Source: Streptomyces coacervatus (GTDB lineage: Bacteria; Actinomycetota; Actinomycetes; Streptomycetales; Streptomycetaceae). Taken from it: DNA of 64,000 nucleotides. The DNA lies in the NCBI RefSeq assembly GCF_029223485.1, contig NZ_JARHTP010000005.1, positions 372,001 through 436,000 on the forward strand, in the 5' to 3' direction. Every line of letters begins with the position of its first letter. Within the stretch, counting starts at the first letter, position 1. Positions 1 through 7,267 of this stretch are shown in pieces. Below the pieces are notes generated by a model. That model was not told the origin of the DNA. It worked only from the letters and a program-made list of their open reading frames with translations, and ran no database searches. Both the position numbers and the translations under genes were made by a program.

Positions 1-1110
1 CAGTACGGCGCGGCCTGCCAGGTCAAGACCATTCACCAGCTCACCGGCATCACCATCGACCACTTCGTGATGCTCGACTTCTCCGGCGTCGTGAAGATGT
101 CCGACGCGGTGGGCGGCGTTTCGGTGTGTGTCAGCGACAACGTCTACGACACCTACTCCCATCTGAAGCTTTCCAAGGGCACGCACACCCTCCAGGGCCA
201 GGCGGCGCTGGAGTTCGTCCGCTCCCGGCACGGCTTCGGCGACGGCAGCGACCTGGGCCGCACGGTCTCCCAGCACCTCTTCCTCGGCGCCATGATCCGC
301 AAGTTCAAGAGCGCGGGCACGCTGGCGAACCCGGCCAAGGTCTACTCACTGGCGGACGCCGCCACCAAGGCGCTCACCGTGGACACCGGCCTGGGCAGCG
401 TCAGCAAGCTCGTGGACCTGGCGACCGATCTGAACAAGGTCCCGTCCAAGCGGATGACGTTCACCACGATGCAGACCGCGGCCGACCCGACCGACGCCAA
501 CCGTGTCGTGCCCGCGGCCGCCGCGGAGTCGCTGTTCCAGACCATCGCGAACGACCAGTCCCTGACGTCGAGCAGCGGCAAGAAGAAGACGTCCTCGGCG
601 TCGCCGTCCGCGTCGGCGGCGGCCACCGTGCCGGCCTCCGAGGTCGCCGTACAGGTCGAGAACGGCACCACCACCGGCGGACGCGCCTCGGTGGTCGCCC
701 AGGCGCTGATCGCCAAGGGTTTCAGTCCGAACACCACCCCGGGCAACGCCCCCGAGCAGTCGTCGAAGACGACGATCACCTACGGCCCCGGTCAGAAGGC
801 CCAGGCCCAGACAGTGGCCACCGCCCTCGGACTGCCCTCCTCGCACCTCACCCAGGGCAGCAGCAGTGGAGTGGTCCTCGTCATCGGCAGCGACTGGCCG
901 AGCGGCACGGCATACGGCTCCTCGGGCAGCTCGTCGGCCGCCCCCGCCGACACCCACGCCGCGGTCGCCGACGCCCACGCCCAGACCGCCGACAAGGCCA
1001 AGACCTGTGCGAAGGTCAGCCCCTACAAGACGGTGCAGATCAACGGGGTGCCGATGACGCCGGCCCAGGCATATGCGGCGGCGAGCGGGCGGAAGGACTC
1101 GGACGCGTAA
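1..1110 (+). CDS. LytR-CpsA-Psr (LCP) family protein, 5' truncated
   Basis: The reading frame is open from base 1, so only the C-terminal 369 residues are present. The first part reads as the end of an LCP catalytic domain (LDFSGVV, ALEFVRSRHGFGDGSDLGR with the typical arginines). A Ser/Ala/Lys-rich linker follows, then a LytR_C domain near residues 215-300 (VQVENGTT, ending in VIGSDW). LCP enzymes attach wall polymers such as teichoic acids or arabinogalactan to peptidoglycan on the outer membrane face. The N-terminal membrane anchor lies outside the window. The gene converges on the phosphopantetheinyl transferase with only 16 bp between stops, so it is probably the left flank of the biosynthetic cluster and not part of it. 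Confidence 0.9.
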   Translation, partial: QYGAACQVKTIHQLTGITIDHFVMLDFSGVVKMSDAVGGVSVCVSDNVYDTYSHLKLSKGTHTLQGQAALEFVRSRHGFGDGSDLGRTVSQHLFLGAMIRKFKSAGTLANPAKVYSLADAATKALTVDTGLGSVSKLVDLATDLNKVPSKRMTFTTMQTAADPTDANRVVPAAAAESLFQTIANDQSLTSSSGKKKTSSASPSASAAATVPASEVAVQVENGTTTGGRASVVAQALIAKGFSPNTTPGNAPEQSSKTTITYGPGQKAQAQTVATALGLPSSHLTQGSSSGVVLVIGSDWPSGTAYGSSGSSSAAPADTHAAVADAHAQTADKAKTCAKVSPYKTVQINGVPMTPAQAYAAASGRKDSDA

Positions 1111-1126
1111 GGCTTTCGCTGCGCCT

Positions 1127-1891
1127 TCAGACCTGACCGCCGTACGTTCCCTGAAGCGCGAAGCTTGCCGTGTAGCCGGGACGGCACAGGGTCCGGGTGC
1201 TGAACTGCCAAGGGTGTGCCCGGAGTTCGTGAGGCACCAGGGGTGGTCGCAGCCGGGGGCGGGCGGTGGAGAGATCGAAGCCGAAGCCGGTGAAGGGCAG
1301 ACGCATGCCCCGGCCGACGGCCTTGGTGCAGGCTTCCTTGAGCGTCCACAGGCGTACGGCACAGGCGTTGCGGCGGTGCGGGGGGAGACCGCGCAGGAAG
1401 GCGAGTTCGTCCGGGGTGCAGAACTCGTCCGGCAGCCCGAGTGCGACGAGCGGGCGGTCGGACCGCTCCACGTCCACTCCGACGGGGCCGGCGGCGCTGA
1501 ATCCTGCCAGCACCAGGCCGTCCGTATGGCTGAGGCTGATCCGCAGCCAGGGGCTCTGCGGGAGGAAGGGGGCGCCCGTGCGGGTGTTGTCGAGGGCGAT
1601 GGCATGGGGCGGCACTCCCAGCAGTGCGCCGGCCGTGTGTTTCACCAGGATCCTGGAGGCCACGAACTGCCGCCGCACGGCGGTGTCGGGCAGCCGTCGC
1701 CAGCGCGCCGCCTCATGACCCAGCAGGAGCGGCAGCCGGCGCTCGTCCTCGGCGACCGCCGACCACTCCTCGGGCCGGGCGTACACGAACACCGTCCGCA
1801 GGCGTGCGAAGTCGTCCCGGACGAGCTGCCACGGGGGCCCGGCTCCGGGTACGTGCCGGGGCGGGGGCACGGCAGGCGGGGGAGTGGCCAT
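1127..1891 (-). CDS. 4'-phosphopantetheinyl transferase, Sfp type
   Basis: 254 residues. It carries the Sfp/Gsp signature: ISLSHT near residue 118, GVDVE near 138 (Mg-binding acid) and WTLKEA near 182. The enzyme transfers the phosphopantetheine arm of CoA to the conserved serine of carrier proteins. Four carrier domains are encoded in this window (18484, 23372, 26458, 36678), which are the likely substrates. The ATG at 1891 shares one base with the SARP stop codon, so the gene is translationally coupled as the last gene of the afsA-like/SARP/PPTase operon. In-frame upstream codons exist but run back through the SARP gene and are not plausible starts. Confidence 0.93.
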   Translation of the reverse strand: MATPPPAVPPPRHVPGAGPPWQLVRDDFARLRTVFVYARPEEWSAVAEDERRLPLLLGHEAARWRRLPDTAVRRQFVASRILVKHTAGALLGVPPHAIALDNTRTGAPFLPQSPWLRISLSHTDGLVLAGFSAAGPVGVDVERSDRPLVALGLPDEFCTPDELAFLRGLPPHRRNACAVRLWTLKEACTKAVGRGMRLPFTGFGFDLSTARPRLRPPLVPHELRAHPWQFSTRTLCRPGYTASFALQGTYGGQV

Positions 1892-4800
1892 CAGCCGGGC
1901 AGCGACCATACGCCGGGGCGGATCTCCCAGGACGCGTCGTCGCCCCACGGTTCGTTCTCGCGGATCCGCTCGGCGACGCGGTCCGCGTAACTCGCCCAGC
2001 GCCGGTCGCCGTTGCCGAGTGCCGTGTCCCCGCACGCGGTGAAGCCGTCGAGCGCCGCCCGGGTGTCGCCGTCCCGGAGTTCGACCAGAGCCAGGCCCCG
2101 CAGGGCGTCGCACAGGCTGTGCGGATAGCCGTCGGCGCGGGACAGCACGATGGCCTTGGTGTACATCCGGCGGGCCGCCCGGTGATGCCCCCGGCTGTAC
2201 TCCGTGTCGGCGAGGCCGATCAGTGCGCGCGCCTCGGAATGGCGGTGGGAGGCCTGGCGGGCCAGCCGGTGCGCCAGGCCGAAGCGGGAGGCGGCGACGT
2301 CGAGCCGGCGACGCTGCCAGGCCAGGCTGCCCTGTGCGCACAGCGCGACGGCCTCCGCCCGCGGGTCGCCGGCCCGGCGGGCGGCGTCCAGCGCCAGCTC
2401 GCCGACGGTGTCCCAGGGTTCCCAGGCGGCACCGGTCTCGTAGTAGCCGACCAGGCTTTCGGCCAGCGAGCCGACGTCGCTCCACAGCCCGGCCGTATGG
2501 GCGGCATGCAGCACGTCGAGCAGACTCGCGTGCTCCTCGGCGAACCAGCGCAGTGCGGCGGCGGGCGTGCCCGGCGGCTGCGGCACCGGGGTGCCGTAAT
2601 CCGGCGGAGCCGGCGCGCCGTCCGGGCGGCTCCCGGACACCAAGGGCTCCGCCGGCTGTGCCGAGTTGCGGCTCCGGCGCGGGGCCGCGATCGGCTGACG
2701 ATCGCCTGCGGGCCTGTCGTGGCTGGCCGTTCCCCCGCTCTCGGCTTCTCCCTCGTTCTCGGCTTCGCTCGAGCGGGGGGACCCCCATGAGCGGGGGGAC
2801 CCCCATCGCGGCGGAGCCGCTGATGTATTCAGCCCCGCGCCCCTTTGGGGCGCTGCCGAGGCGCCGCCGACTTCACCGAGGCCGCTCAGTTGTCGTACGG
2901 CCTCCCGGGCCTGACCGGCGTAGAGGGCGCTGAGCCGGGCGACGGCGGCGTGGGTCTCCTCGGTGCCGGAGCCCTCGCGGGCCAGCAGTTCGGCGGCGAG
3001 CGGATGCGTCAGCCGGGTCAGCCGGAAGCGGATCGGCCGGCCTGAGGCGGGTGTCGGAAGTCCTGCCGCCCGCCCGAAGTGCGGGCCCGGCGGCGGCTCG
3101 GGGGTCCCTTCGCCCGAGCGCAGCCGAGAGTGGGGGAGCGTGCTGTCGGCATGCAGGGCGGCGAGTTGCGGCACGCCCCCTGCCCTTGAGGCAGCGGGGG
3201 AGCTCGCCGGATGTCGCGGGGCGGGCGGGACCTCCGGCACCCGCCCCGGCGGCGTGACCGGGAGCAGGAGGCCGAGCTGGAACAGTGTCTCGACGATGTC
3301 CGCCGCCTGCGCCGCCGGGACATCGAGCAGTGCGGCGACGGACCAGGGCGCGAAGTCGGCCTCCGGGGTGAGCGACATCAGCCGGAAGGCCTGCAGCGCC
3401 GTCGGCTTGAGGGACTGGCACACGCTCAACAGCCGGGCGCGTACGTCGTGTTCGCCGACGGCCAGGGTGTCCAGGCGGGTCCGGGGATCCTCCAGCCGGG
3501 TGGCCAGTATGCGGGCCGGCCAGGAGGGGTGGGCCGCCAGCCAGGCCGCGGCGCCGCGCAGGGCCAGCGGCAGGTGTTCGCACCACCGGGCGATGTCGGC
3601 GCCGGCCCCTGGATCCTGCTCGACGGCGGCGCCGGCGGCATGGGTGAGCAGGGCGGTGGAGTCCTCGGCATCGAGGGGGCCCAGGACGGTGTAGCGGACG
3701 GCGTCCAGGGTGAGGGCGGGCCTTCGGCTGGTGACGAGCAGCGTGCTGTCGGTCGCAGTGAGGGGCCGTATCTGCGCCTCGCTGTCCACGTCGTCCAGGA
3801 CCAGCAGGGTGCGGCGTCCCCGGAGCGCGTCCGCGAGGACCACCGTCAGGTCGTCGAGGTCGTACGCGGACTGCCTTGCGGTGTGCGTCGTCTCGGCCGG
3901 GCAGACCCGGCGCAGCACCCGGAGCAGGGTGTCGCGGGGCGAGAGGGGACGGTGGTCGTCGCCCCGCAGCGTGACCAGGACGCGGCCGTCGGGGAAGAAA
4001 TCGCCTGCGCGGCGGGCGAGTTCGGTGGCGAAGGCGGTCTTGCCCACCCCGGGCGCACCGGTGATCGCGAGCAGGCCGGTGTCGCCGGAGCCGAGGATCT
4101 CGCTCAACAGCCCCTCGGCCTCGGCCAGTTGCGCATGGCGCAGGGCGGGTCCGGGGAGGGCACGCGGCAGGTGTGTCACCGTGGCGCGCTCCGCCCGCTG
4201 CGGCCGGGGACCCGACACGGCCGGCTGCTGGGCCGGCAGGCACTGTTCGAAGTGCGTCACATCGGTGGAGTTCAGCATGCGCAGATGGAGATCGCGCAGC
4301 CCGGGCCCGGGGTCGACGCCCAGCTCGTCGGCGAGGCGGCGGCGGATCCTGTCGTACACGGTGAGCGCCTCGGACGTCTGATGGGACTGGTAGAGGGCCA
4401 CCATCAGATGGGCGTGCAACGACTCGCGCAGGGGTTGGGCCGTGGTCAGCTCGGCCAGTTCGGGGATCACCTGCCGGTGGCGGCCGAGCCAGAGGTCGGC
4501 GGAGATCCGCTGCTCCAGGGTGTCCAGGCGTAACAGCTCCAGCCGGTCGGCGGCGGCGCGCAGCCGGGGGCCCTGCGGTACGTCCGCGAGCGCGGGCCCC
4601 GTCCACACGGCCAGGGCGCCGCGCAGTCGGTGCGCGGCACCCTCGAAGTCCTGTGCCGCGTACGCCCGGTCGCCGGCGGCGCGCAGTTCGTGAAAACGGT
4701 GCAGGTCGAGATCGCCGGGCGCGGGAGCCGCCAGATATCCGGAGGGCCGGGTCTGCACGACGGAGGGACCGCCGTCGGAGAGGGCCTTGCGCAGCTGGGA

Positions 4801-4986
4801 GACATAGACCTGCACGGTGCTGCGCGCCGAACGCGGCGGGTCGGTGCCCCAGAGCTCCTCGATGAGGCTGTCGACGGACACCACCTGCCCGGAGTCGACG
4901 AGCAGACAGGCGAGCAGGGCGCGGTGTTTGGCGGCCGACGGGGAGCCTGGATGGGCAGTCAGGGGACCGAGTACGTGAAAGCGCAT
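1891..4986 (-). CDS. SARP-family transcriptional activator with NB-ARC and TPR domains
   Basis: 1031 residues, about the size of AfsR. Order: winged-helix DNA-binding domain (about 1-85, starting MRFHVLGPL), bacterial transcriptional activation domain (about 90-240), NTPase with P-loop GAPGVGKT near residue 310, then a low-complexity region (about 575-785) and C-terminal TPR-like helices. It is the probable pathway-specific activator. The ATG at 4986 begins 5 bp after the upstream AfsA-like gene ends, and is preferred because it starts exactly at the SARP domain. Codon 152 is TTA (bases 4533-4531), which suggests bldA dependence. The low-complexity region is derived from dispersed repeats inserted in frame (see 2714 and 3098). 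Confidence 0.93.
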   Translation of the reverse strand: MRFHVLGPLTAHPGSPSAAKHRALLACLLVDSGQVVSVDSLIEELWGTDPPRSARSTVQVYVSQLRKALSDGGPSVVQTRPSGYLAAPAPGDLDLHRFHELRAAGDRAYAAQDFEGAAHRLRGALAVWTGPALADVPQGPRLRAAADRLELLRLDTLEQRISADLWLGRHRQVIPELAELTTAQPLRESLHAHLMVALYQSHQTSEALTVYDRIRRRLADELGVDPGPGLRDLHLRMLNSTDVTHFEQCLPAQQPAVSGPRPQRAERATVTHLPRALPGPALRHAQLAEAEGLLSEILGSGDTGLLAITGAPGVGKTAFATELARRAGDFFPDGRVLVTLRGDDHRPLSPRDTLLRVLRRVCPAETTHTARQSAYDLDDLTVVLADALRGRRTLLVLDDVDSEAQIRPLTATDSTLLVTSRRPALTLDAVRYTVLGPLDAEDSTALLTHAAGAAVEQDPGAGADIARWCEHLPLALRGAAAWLAAHPSWPARILATRLEDPRTRLDTLAVGEHDVRARLLSVCQSLKPTALQAFRLMSLTPEADFAPWSVAALLDVPAAQAADIVETLFQLGLLLPVTPPGRVPEVPPAPRHPASSPAASRAGGVPQLAALHADSTLPHSRLRSGEGTPEPPPGPHFGRAAGLPTPASGRPIRFRLTRLTHPLAAELLAREGSGTEETHAAVARLSALYAGQAREAVRQLSGLGEVGGASAAPQRGAGLNTSAAPPRWGSPRSWGSPRSSEAENEGEAESGGTASHDRPAGDRQPIAAPRRSRNSAQPAEPLVSGSRPDGAPAPPDYGTPVPQPPGTPAAALRWFAEEHASLLDVLHAAHTAGLWSDVGSLAESLVGYYETGAAWEPWDTVGELALDAARRAGDPRAEAVALCAQGSLAWQRRRLDVAASRFGLAHRLARQASHRHSEARALIGLADTEYSRGHHRAARRMYTKAIVLSRADGYPHSLCDALRGLALVELRDGDTRAALDGFTACGDTALGNGDRRWASYADRVAERIRENEPWGDDASWEIRPGVWSLPG
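2714..2860 (-). repeat. Dispersed Streptomyces-type repeat, nested, inside the SARP coding sequence
   Basis: The two halves of the repeat seen between genes at 6091, 12500, 18784 and 52489 occur here: a CGTGGCTGG half (2714-2737) and a CCCCGCGCCCCTTTGGGGCGC half (about 2830-2860). They are separated by about 95 bp of a different GC-rich element containing two copies of GCGGGGGGACCCCCAT. The reading frame stays open, so it adds a Ser/Ala/Pro-rich linker of roughly 70 residues between the NTPase and the TPR region. Confidence 0.7.
3098..3140 (-). repeat. Second repeat-derived segment in the SARP linker
   Basis: A GGGGGTCCC box is followed by CGAGCGCAGCCGAGAG and a run of G. This resembles the hairpin-type repeat also embedded at 2740-2805, where CTCGGCTTCGCTCGAG appears in the opposite order. 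It encodes part of the low-complexity stretch of the SARP around residues 615-630. Confidence 0.45.
4531..4533 (-). other. TTA leucine codon (bldA target) in the SARP gene
   Basis: Codon 152 of the SARP reads TTA in frame (453 bases after the first base of the ATG at 4986). In Streptomyces, TTA is read by the developmentally controlled bldA tRNA, so its presence in a pathway activator usually ties the cluster to development. Confidence 0.85.
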
Positions 4987-4991
4987 GGGCC

Positions 4992-5960
4992 TCAGCAGTC
5001 CAGGACGAGGGTGGTGCCGATCGTGCCGGTCGGCGTCCGGCCGCGCAGCAGGGTCAGCTCGAACGCGACCGCCGGGCGCCCCAGGCTGTCGCGGGAGACC
5101 GGCCCGGGCACCGTCCGGCAGCTCAGCGGGGTGCCATGGTCGAGGTCCGAGGGGAACTGCCCGCTCCACTGGACCGTCACGCAGTAGGCGGGGGTGAACC
5201 CGCGCAGCTCACAGGCGGCCAGCACGGCGGCCTGCCGGGTGGCCTCCGCCAGCAGCAGCGCGCAGGCCCGCTCGTTCGCCGCGGGGTCGAACACCGGGTT
5301 GCCGGGCTCGGGAAGGATGTCGGCGGTCAGCTGCGCACCCGGGCCGAACCGCGGGTTCGCCAGCACCACATTGCCCGGGTCGAGCCGGCCCACCTGCTCC
5401 GGAAGGGGCCGCGCCACGGCGGGCACCGGTGACCGCGGCCCGTCGGGTACGGCGACGGGAGCGGCGCTGCCGGGCGCTGCCGCCAGCTCCAGCGAGAGCG
5501 AACCGGTGGCATACCGGGTGCCCTGCATGAAGACGGTGGCCTCGCAGTCCAGTCCGGTGCCGCCGTCCGCGGCGACGGTGTGGCGCAGGCGTAGATCGGT
5601 GGTGGCGTGGCCGGACTGTGCGAGGCGGTGCCAGGCCACGGTGTCGTCGAGGAGCACGTCGGCCCGGGCCACCCGCAGCGGGCGGCGGGCGGGAATGCGC
5701 AGGTAGCGCGTGGCGGCCAGCCGGGCGACGCTGTGCATGGCCGCGGTGACGTAGTGGAGGTCGTGCGGCCGGCGTCCGCCGTCCTCGAACGGGAGCTCCG
5801 CTCTGGGGAGTTCGTCGGACAGGGTGAACCGGCAGTCTCCTGGAATCACCGTGCCCAGGAGGAGCTCCTCCGGAGTCGAAGGGCGGTGCGTGACATGCCT
5901 CGTGCCGGCGGTCGCGATCGGGGGGCCTGGCTGCGGACGGGCGTGCGTGGTGACGGTCAC
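4992..5960 (-). CDS. AfsA-family (A-factor synthase-like hotdog) protein, divergent
   Basis: 322 residues with the two-hotdog layout of AfsA/ScbA (first around 30-130, second around 200-300). In the typical family the second repeat has an FDHxxDHVPG...EAARQ motif. Here it reads FDPAANERA...AEATRQ, so the histidines are lost while the E-x-x-RQ part remains. The protein may therefore make a different signal or act non-catalytically. I chose the GTG at 5960, which has GAGAGG about 8 nt upstream; no better start fits. It heads the operon with the SARP and PPTase, and an ARE operator lies upstream at 6036. Confidence 0.82.
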   Translation of the reverse strand: MTVTTHARPQPGPPIATAGTRHVTHRPSTPEELLLGTVIPGDCRFTLSDELPRAELPFEDGGRRPHDLHYVTAAMHSVARLAATRYLRIPARRPLRVARADVLLDDTVAWHRLAQSGHATTDLRLRHTVAADGGTGLDCEATVFMQGTRYATGSLSLELAAAPGSAAPVAVPDGPRSPVPAVARPLPEQVGRLDPGNVVLANPRFGPGAQLTADILPEPGNPVFDPAANERACALLLAEATRQAAVLAACELRGFTPAYCVTVQWSGQFPSDLDHGTPLSCRTVPGPVSRDSLGRPAVAFELTLLRGRTPTGTIGTTLVLDC

Positions 5961-6035
5961 CGTGCTGTCCTCTCGGTCCGGAGATGGCGAGGGTGGCCGG
6001 GCGGGTGCGGTTACGCTTGCGCTTGAAAGCATAAC

Positions 6036-6057
6036 GAACCGCACGGTCGGTTTTCTA
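6036..6057 (-). promoter_or_regulatory. ARE-type operator upstream of the divergent afsA-like gene
   Basis: GAACCGCACGG followed by TCGGTTTTCTA, a partial palindrome built on AACCG/CGGTT as in autoregulatory elements bound by gamma-butyrolactone receptors. It lies 76 bp upstream of the GTG at 5960 and matches the element at 10266 at 18 of 22 positions. The TetR protein encoded at 6188 is the obvious candidate to bind it. Confidence 0.75.
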
Positions 6058-6090
6058 CCCTCTCCGCCCTCGCCGGTGTCCGGTGCGGTT

Positions 6091-6139
6091 CGGCAGCGCC
6101 CTGAAGGGGCGCGGGGAACTGCGCGACCAGCCACGACGG
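6091..6139 (+). repeat. Dispersed intergenic repeat copy
   Basis: Contains AAGGGGCGCGGGGAACTG followed by CGCGACCAGCCACGACGG. It lies in the 227-bp gap between the afsA-like gene and the TetR gene. The same core recurs at 12500, 18784 (reverse) and 52489, and in two pieces at 2714-2860. Confidence 0.8.
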
Positions 6140-6187
6140 ACTCGCAGATATTCGACAGCCCCCTCGCCGCATCAGCGGAGCGCGCAG

Positions 6188-6844
6188 TCAGCTCTTCTTG
6201 GGGCCCGCCGGGTCCAGCTGCGGCAGATGTTCCTCCTTCACCAGGCCGGGCAGGGTGGCCCGCCAGTACTCGGTGAGTGCGCGATGCAGTTCCGAGCGGC
6301 CGGAGAGCACATGGGCGACCAGCTGGATGCCGGTGAAGGAGCCGACCAGTACCTCGGCGAGGGTGTCGATGTCGTGCCCGGGTCTGAGGCTCCCGGCGTC
6401 GCGGGCCTCGCTCAGCAGATGGCGCACATTGGCGATCCATGTCCGGTAGGGCGTGGGGTCGGGCTCGGCGAACGAACCCTGCTCTATGGCGAGTCGGATC
6501 GCTCCGCGGGTGACGGGGTCCTCCTGGAGCTGCCGACCCAGCTGATGACTCATGTCGATCATCGCCTGCATGGGCCCGGCCGGGGGGTAGGCCGCGGGGC
6601 AGTCTTCGACGCCGCCGGATACCGGTCGCCAGATGACCTCGTCCAGCTGGAACTGCTCCTCCACCACCGCCTTCGCCAGGGCTTCCTTGCTGGGGAAGTG
6701 GAAGTAGAGGGCGCCCTTGGTCATCTCCGCCGCCTCCAGGATCTCCGCCATGCCGGCGCTGGCGTACCCCCGCTCGGCGAAGACGGATGCTGCTGCCTCC
6801 AGGATGCGGCGCCTGGTTCGTAGGGCTCTTTCCTGCCTGCTCAT
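6188..6844 (-). CDS. TetR-family regulator, gamma-butyrolactone receptor-like
   Basis: 218 residues. The N-terminal helix-turn-helix (about 10-58) ends in TKGALYFHFPSKEALA, the hallmark of the ArpA/ScbR receptor family. A tryptophan at residue 136 (YRTWIAN) lies about where true receptors carry the ligand-pocket tryptophan, so ligand binding looks plausible; I infer this from position only. Such proteins repress ARE-controlled promoters until a butyrolactone-type signal binds. It has an ARE in its own promoter (6874) and two more nearby (6036, 10266), so autoregulation and control of both afsA-like genes are likely. The ATG at 6844 is the natural family start. Confidence 0.92.
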   Translation of the reverse strand: MSRQERALRTRRRILEAAASVFAERGYASAGMAEILEAAEMTKGALYFHFPSKEALAKAVVEEQFQLDEVIWRPVSGGVEDCPAAYPPAGPMQAMIDMSHQLGRQLQEDPVTRGAIRLAIEQGSFAEPDPTPYRTWIANVRHLLSEARDAGSLRPGHDIDTLAEVLVGSFTGIQLVAHVLSGRSELHRALTEYWRATLPGLVKEEHLPQLDPAGPKKS

Positions 6845-6873
6845 GGATCTGGATCCCTCGGTGATGCGCTGAT

Positions 6874-6895
6874 AAACCGCTTGGTTGGTTTCCTT
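6874..6895 (-). promoter_or_regulatory. ARE-type operator upstream of the TetR gene
   Basis: AAACCGCTTGG followed by TTGGTTTCCTT, 29 bp upstream of the TetR start. With the elements at 6036 and 10266 it gives the shared pattern AACCGCnYGGTnGGTWTYC. Its position fits autorepression by the receptor-like TetR protein. Confidence 0.75.
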
Positions 6896-6996
6896 GCCAC
6901 CTTAAGTTCCGCGCCCGGCCGCTCGCCAGGGGGGTGCAGGGTGCAACTGCGAATCCGGAGCGGTGCTTTCCGGATCCGGACCCCGTGAATGCGCAG

Positions 6997-7080
6997 AAAG
7001 ATGTTGCATCATCGATGACGCGTGATGCATGATGAGGCATCGATGATGCAGCATCGATGGCAAGACATCGATGACGGGTT
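6997..7080 (+). promoter_or_regulatory. Array of 14-bp direct repeats upstream of the MMPL gene
   Basis: ATCGATG-type heptads recur every 14 bp: ATCGATG at 7011, ATGCATG at 7025, ATCGATG at 7039, 7053 and 7067, with a weaker unit at 6997. The second half of each unit resembles NYGCRNC. Similar 14-bp-phased units flank the MarR gene start and the ribB start (13174, 13257), so one protein, probably the MarR regulator at 12602, may bind all three. The rest of the 423-bp gap (6845-7267) holds the ARE and the MMPL leader. Confidence 0.65.
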
Positions 7081-7267
7081 GTCGATAAGCAGCAGGCACT
7101 CCACAGCAAGACGAAGCCATCACGACGCCTACGCACCAAGACGCTCACGCACCAAGACGGTCACCCACCAAGACGCTCACCAGGCAGAGCGCCCCGGTCA
7201 TCGCCCTCGTCGGCGGGCCCGGACCCCGGTGGTATCCGGGTCCTCCCGATTCCAGGAGCCAACAATC

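Noticed and set aside
1127..2806. A 559-residue version of the phosphopantetheinyl transferase starting inside the SARP gene
   Set aside because: The extra N-terminal 300 residues are Arg/Pro-rich out-of-frame SARP sequence, and the ATG at 1891 gives exactly an Sfp-type protein.
6997..7080. The phased 14-bp repeats as a CRISPR array
   Set aside because: Units are 14 bp with no unique spacers, and no cas genes are present.
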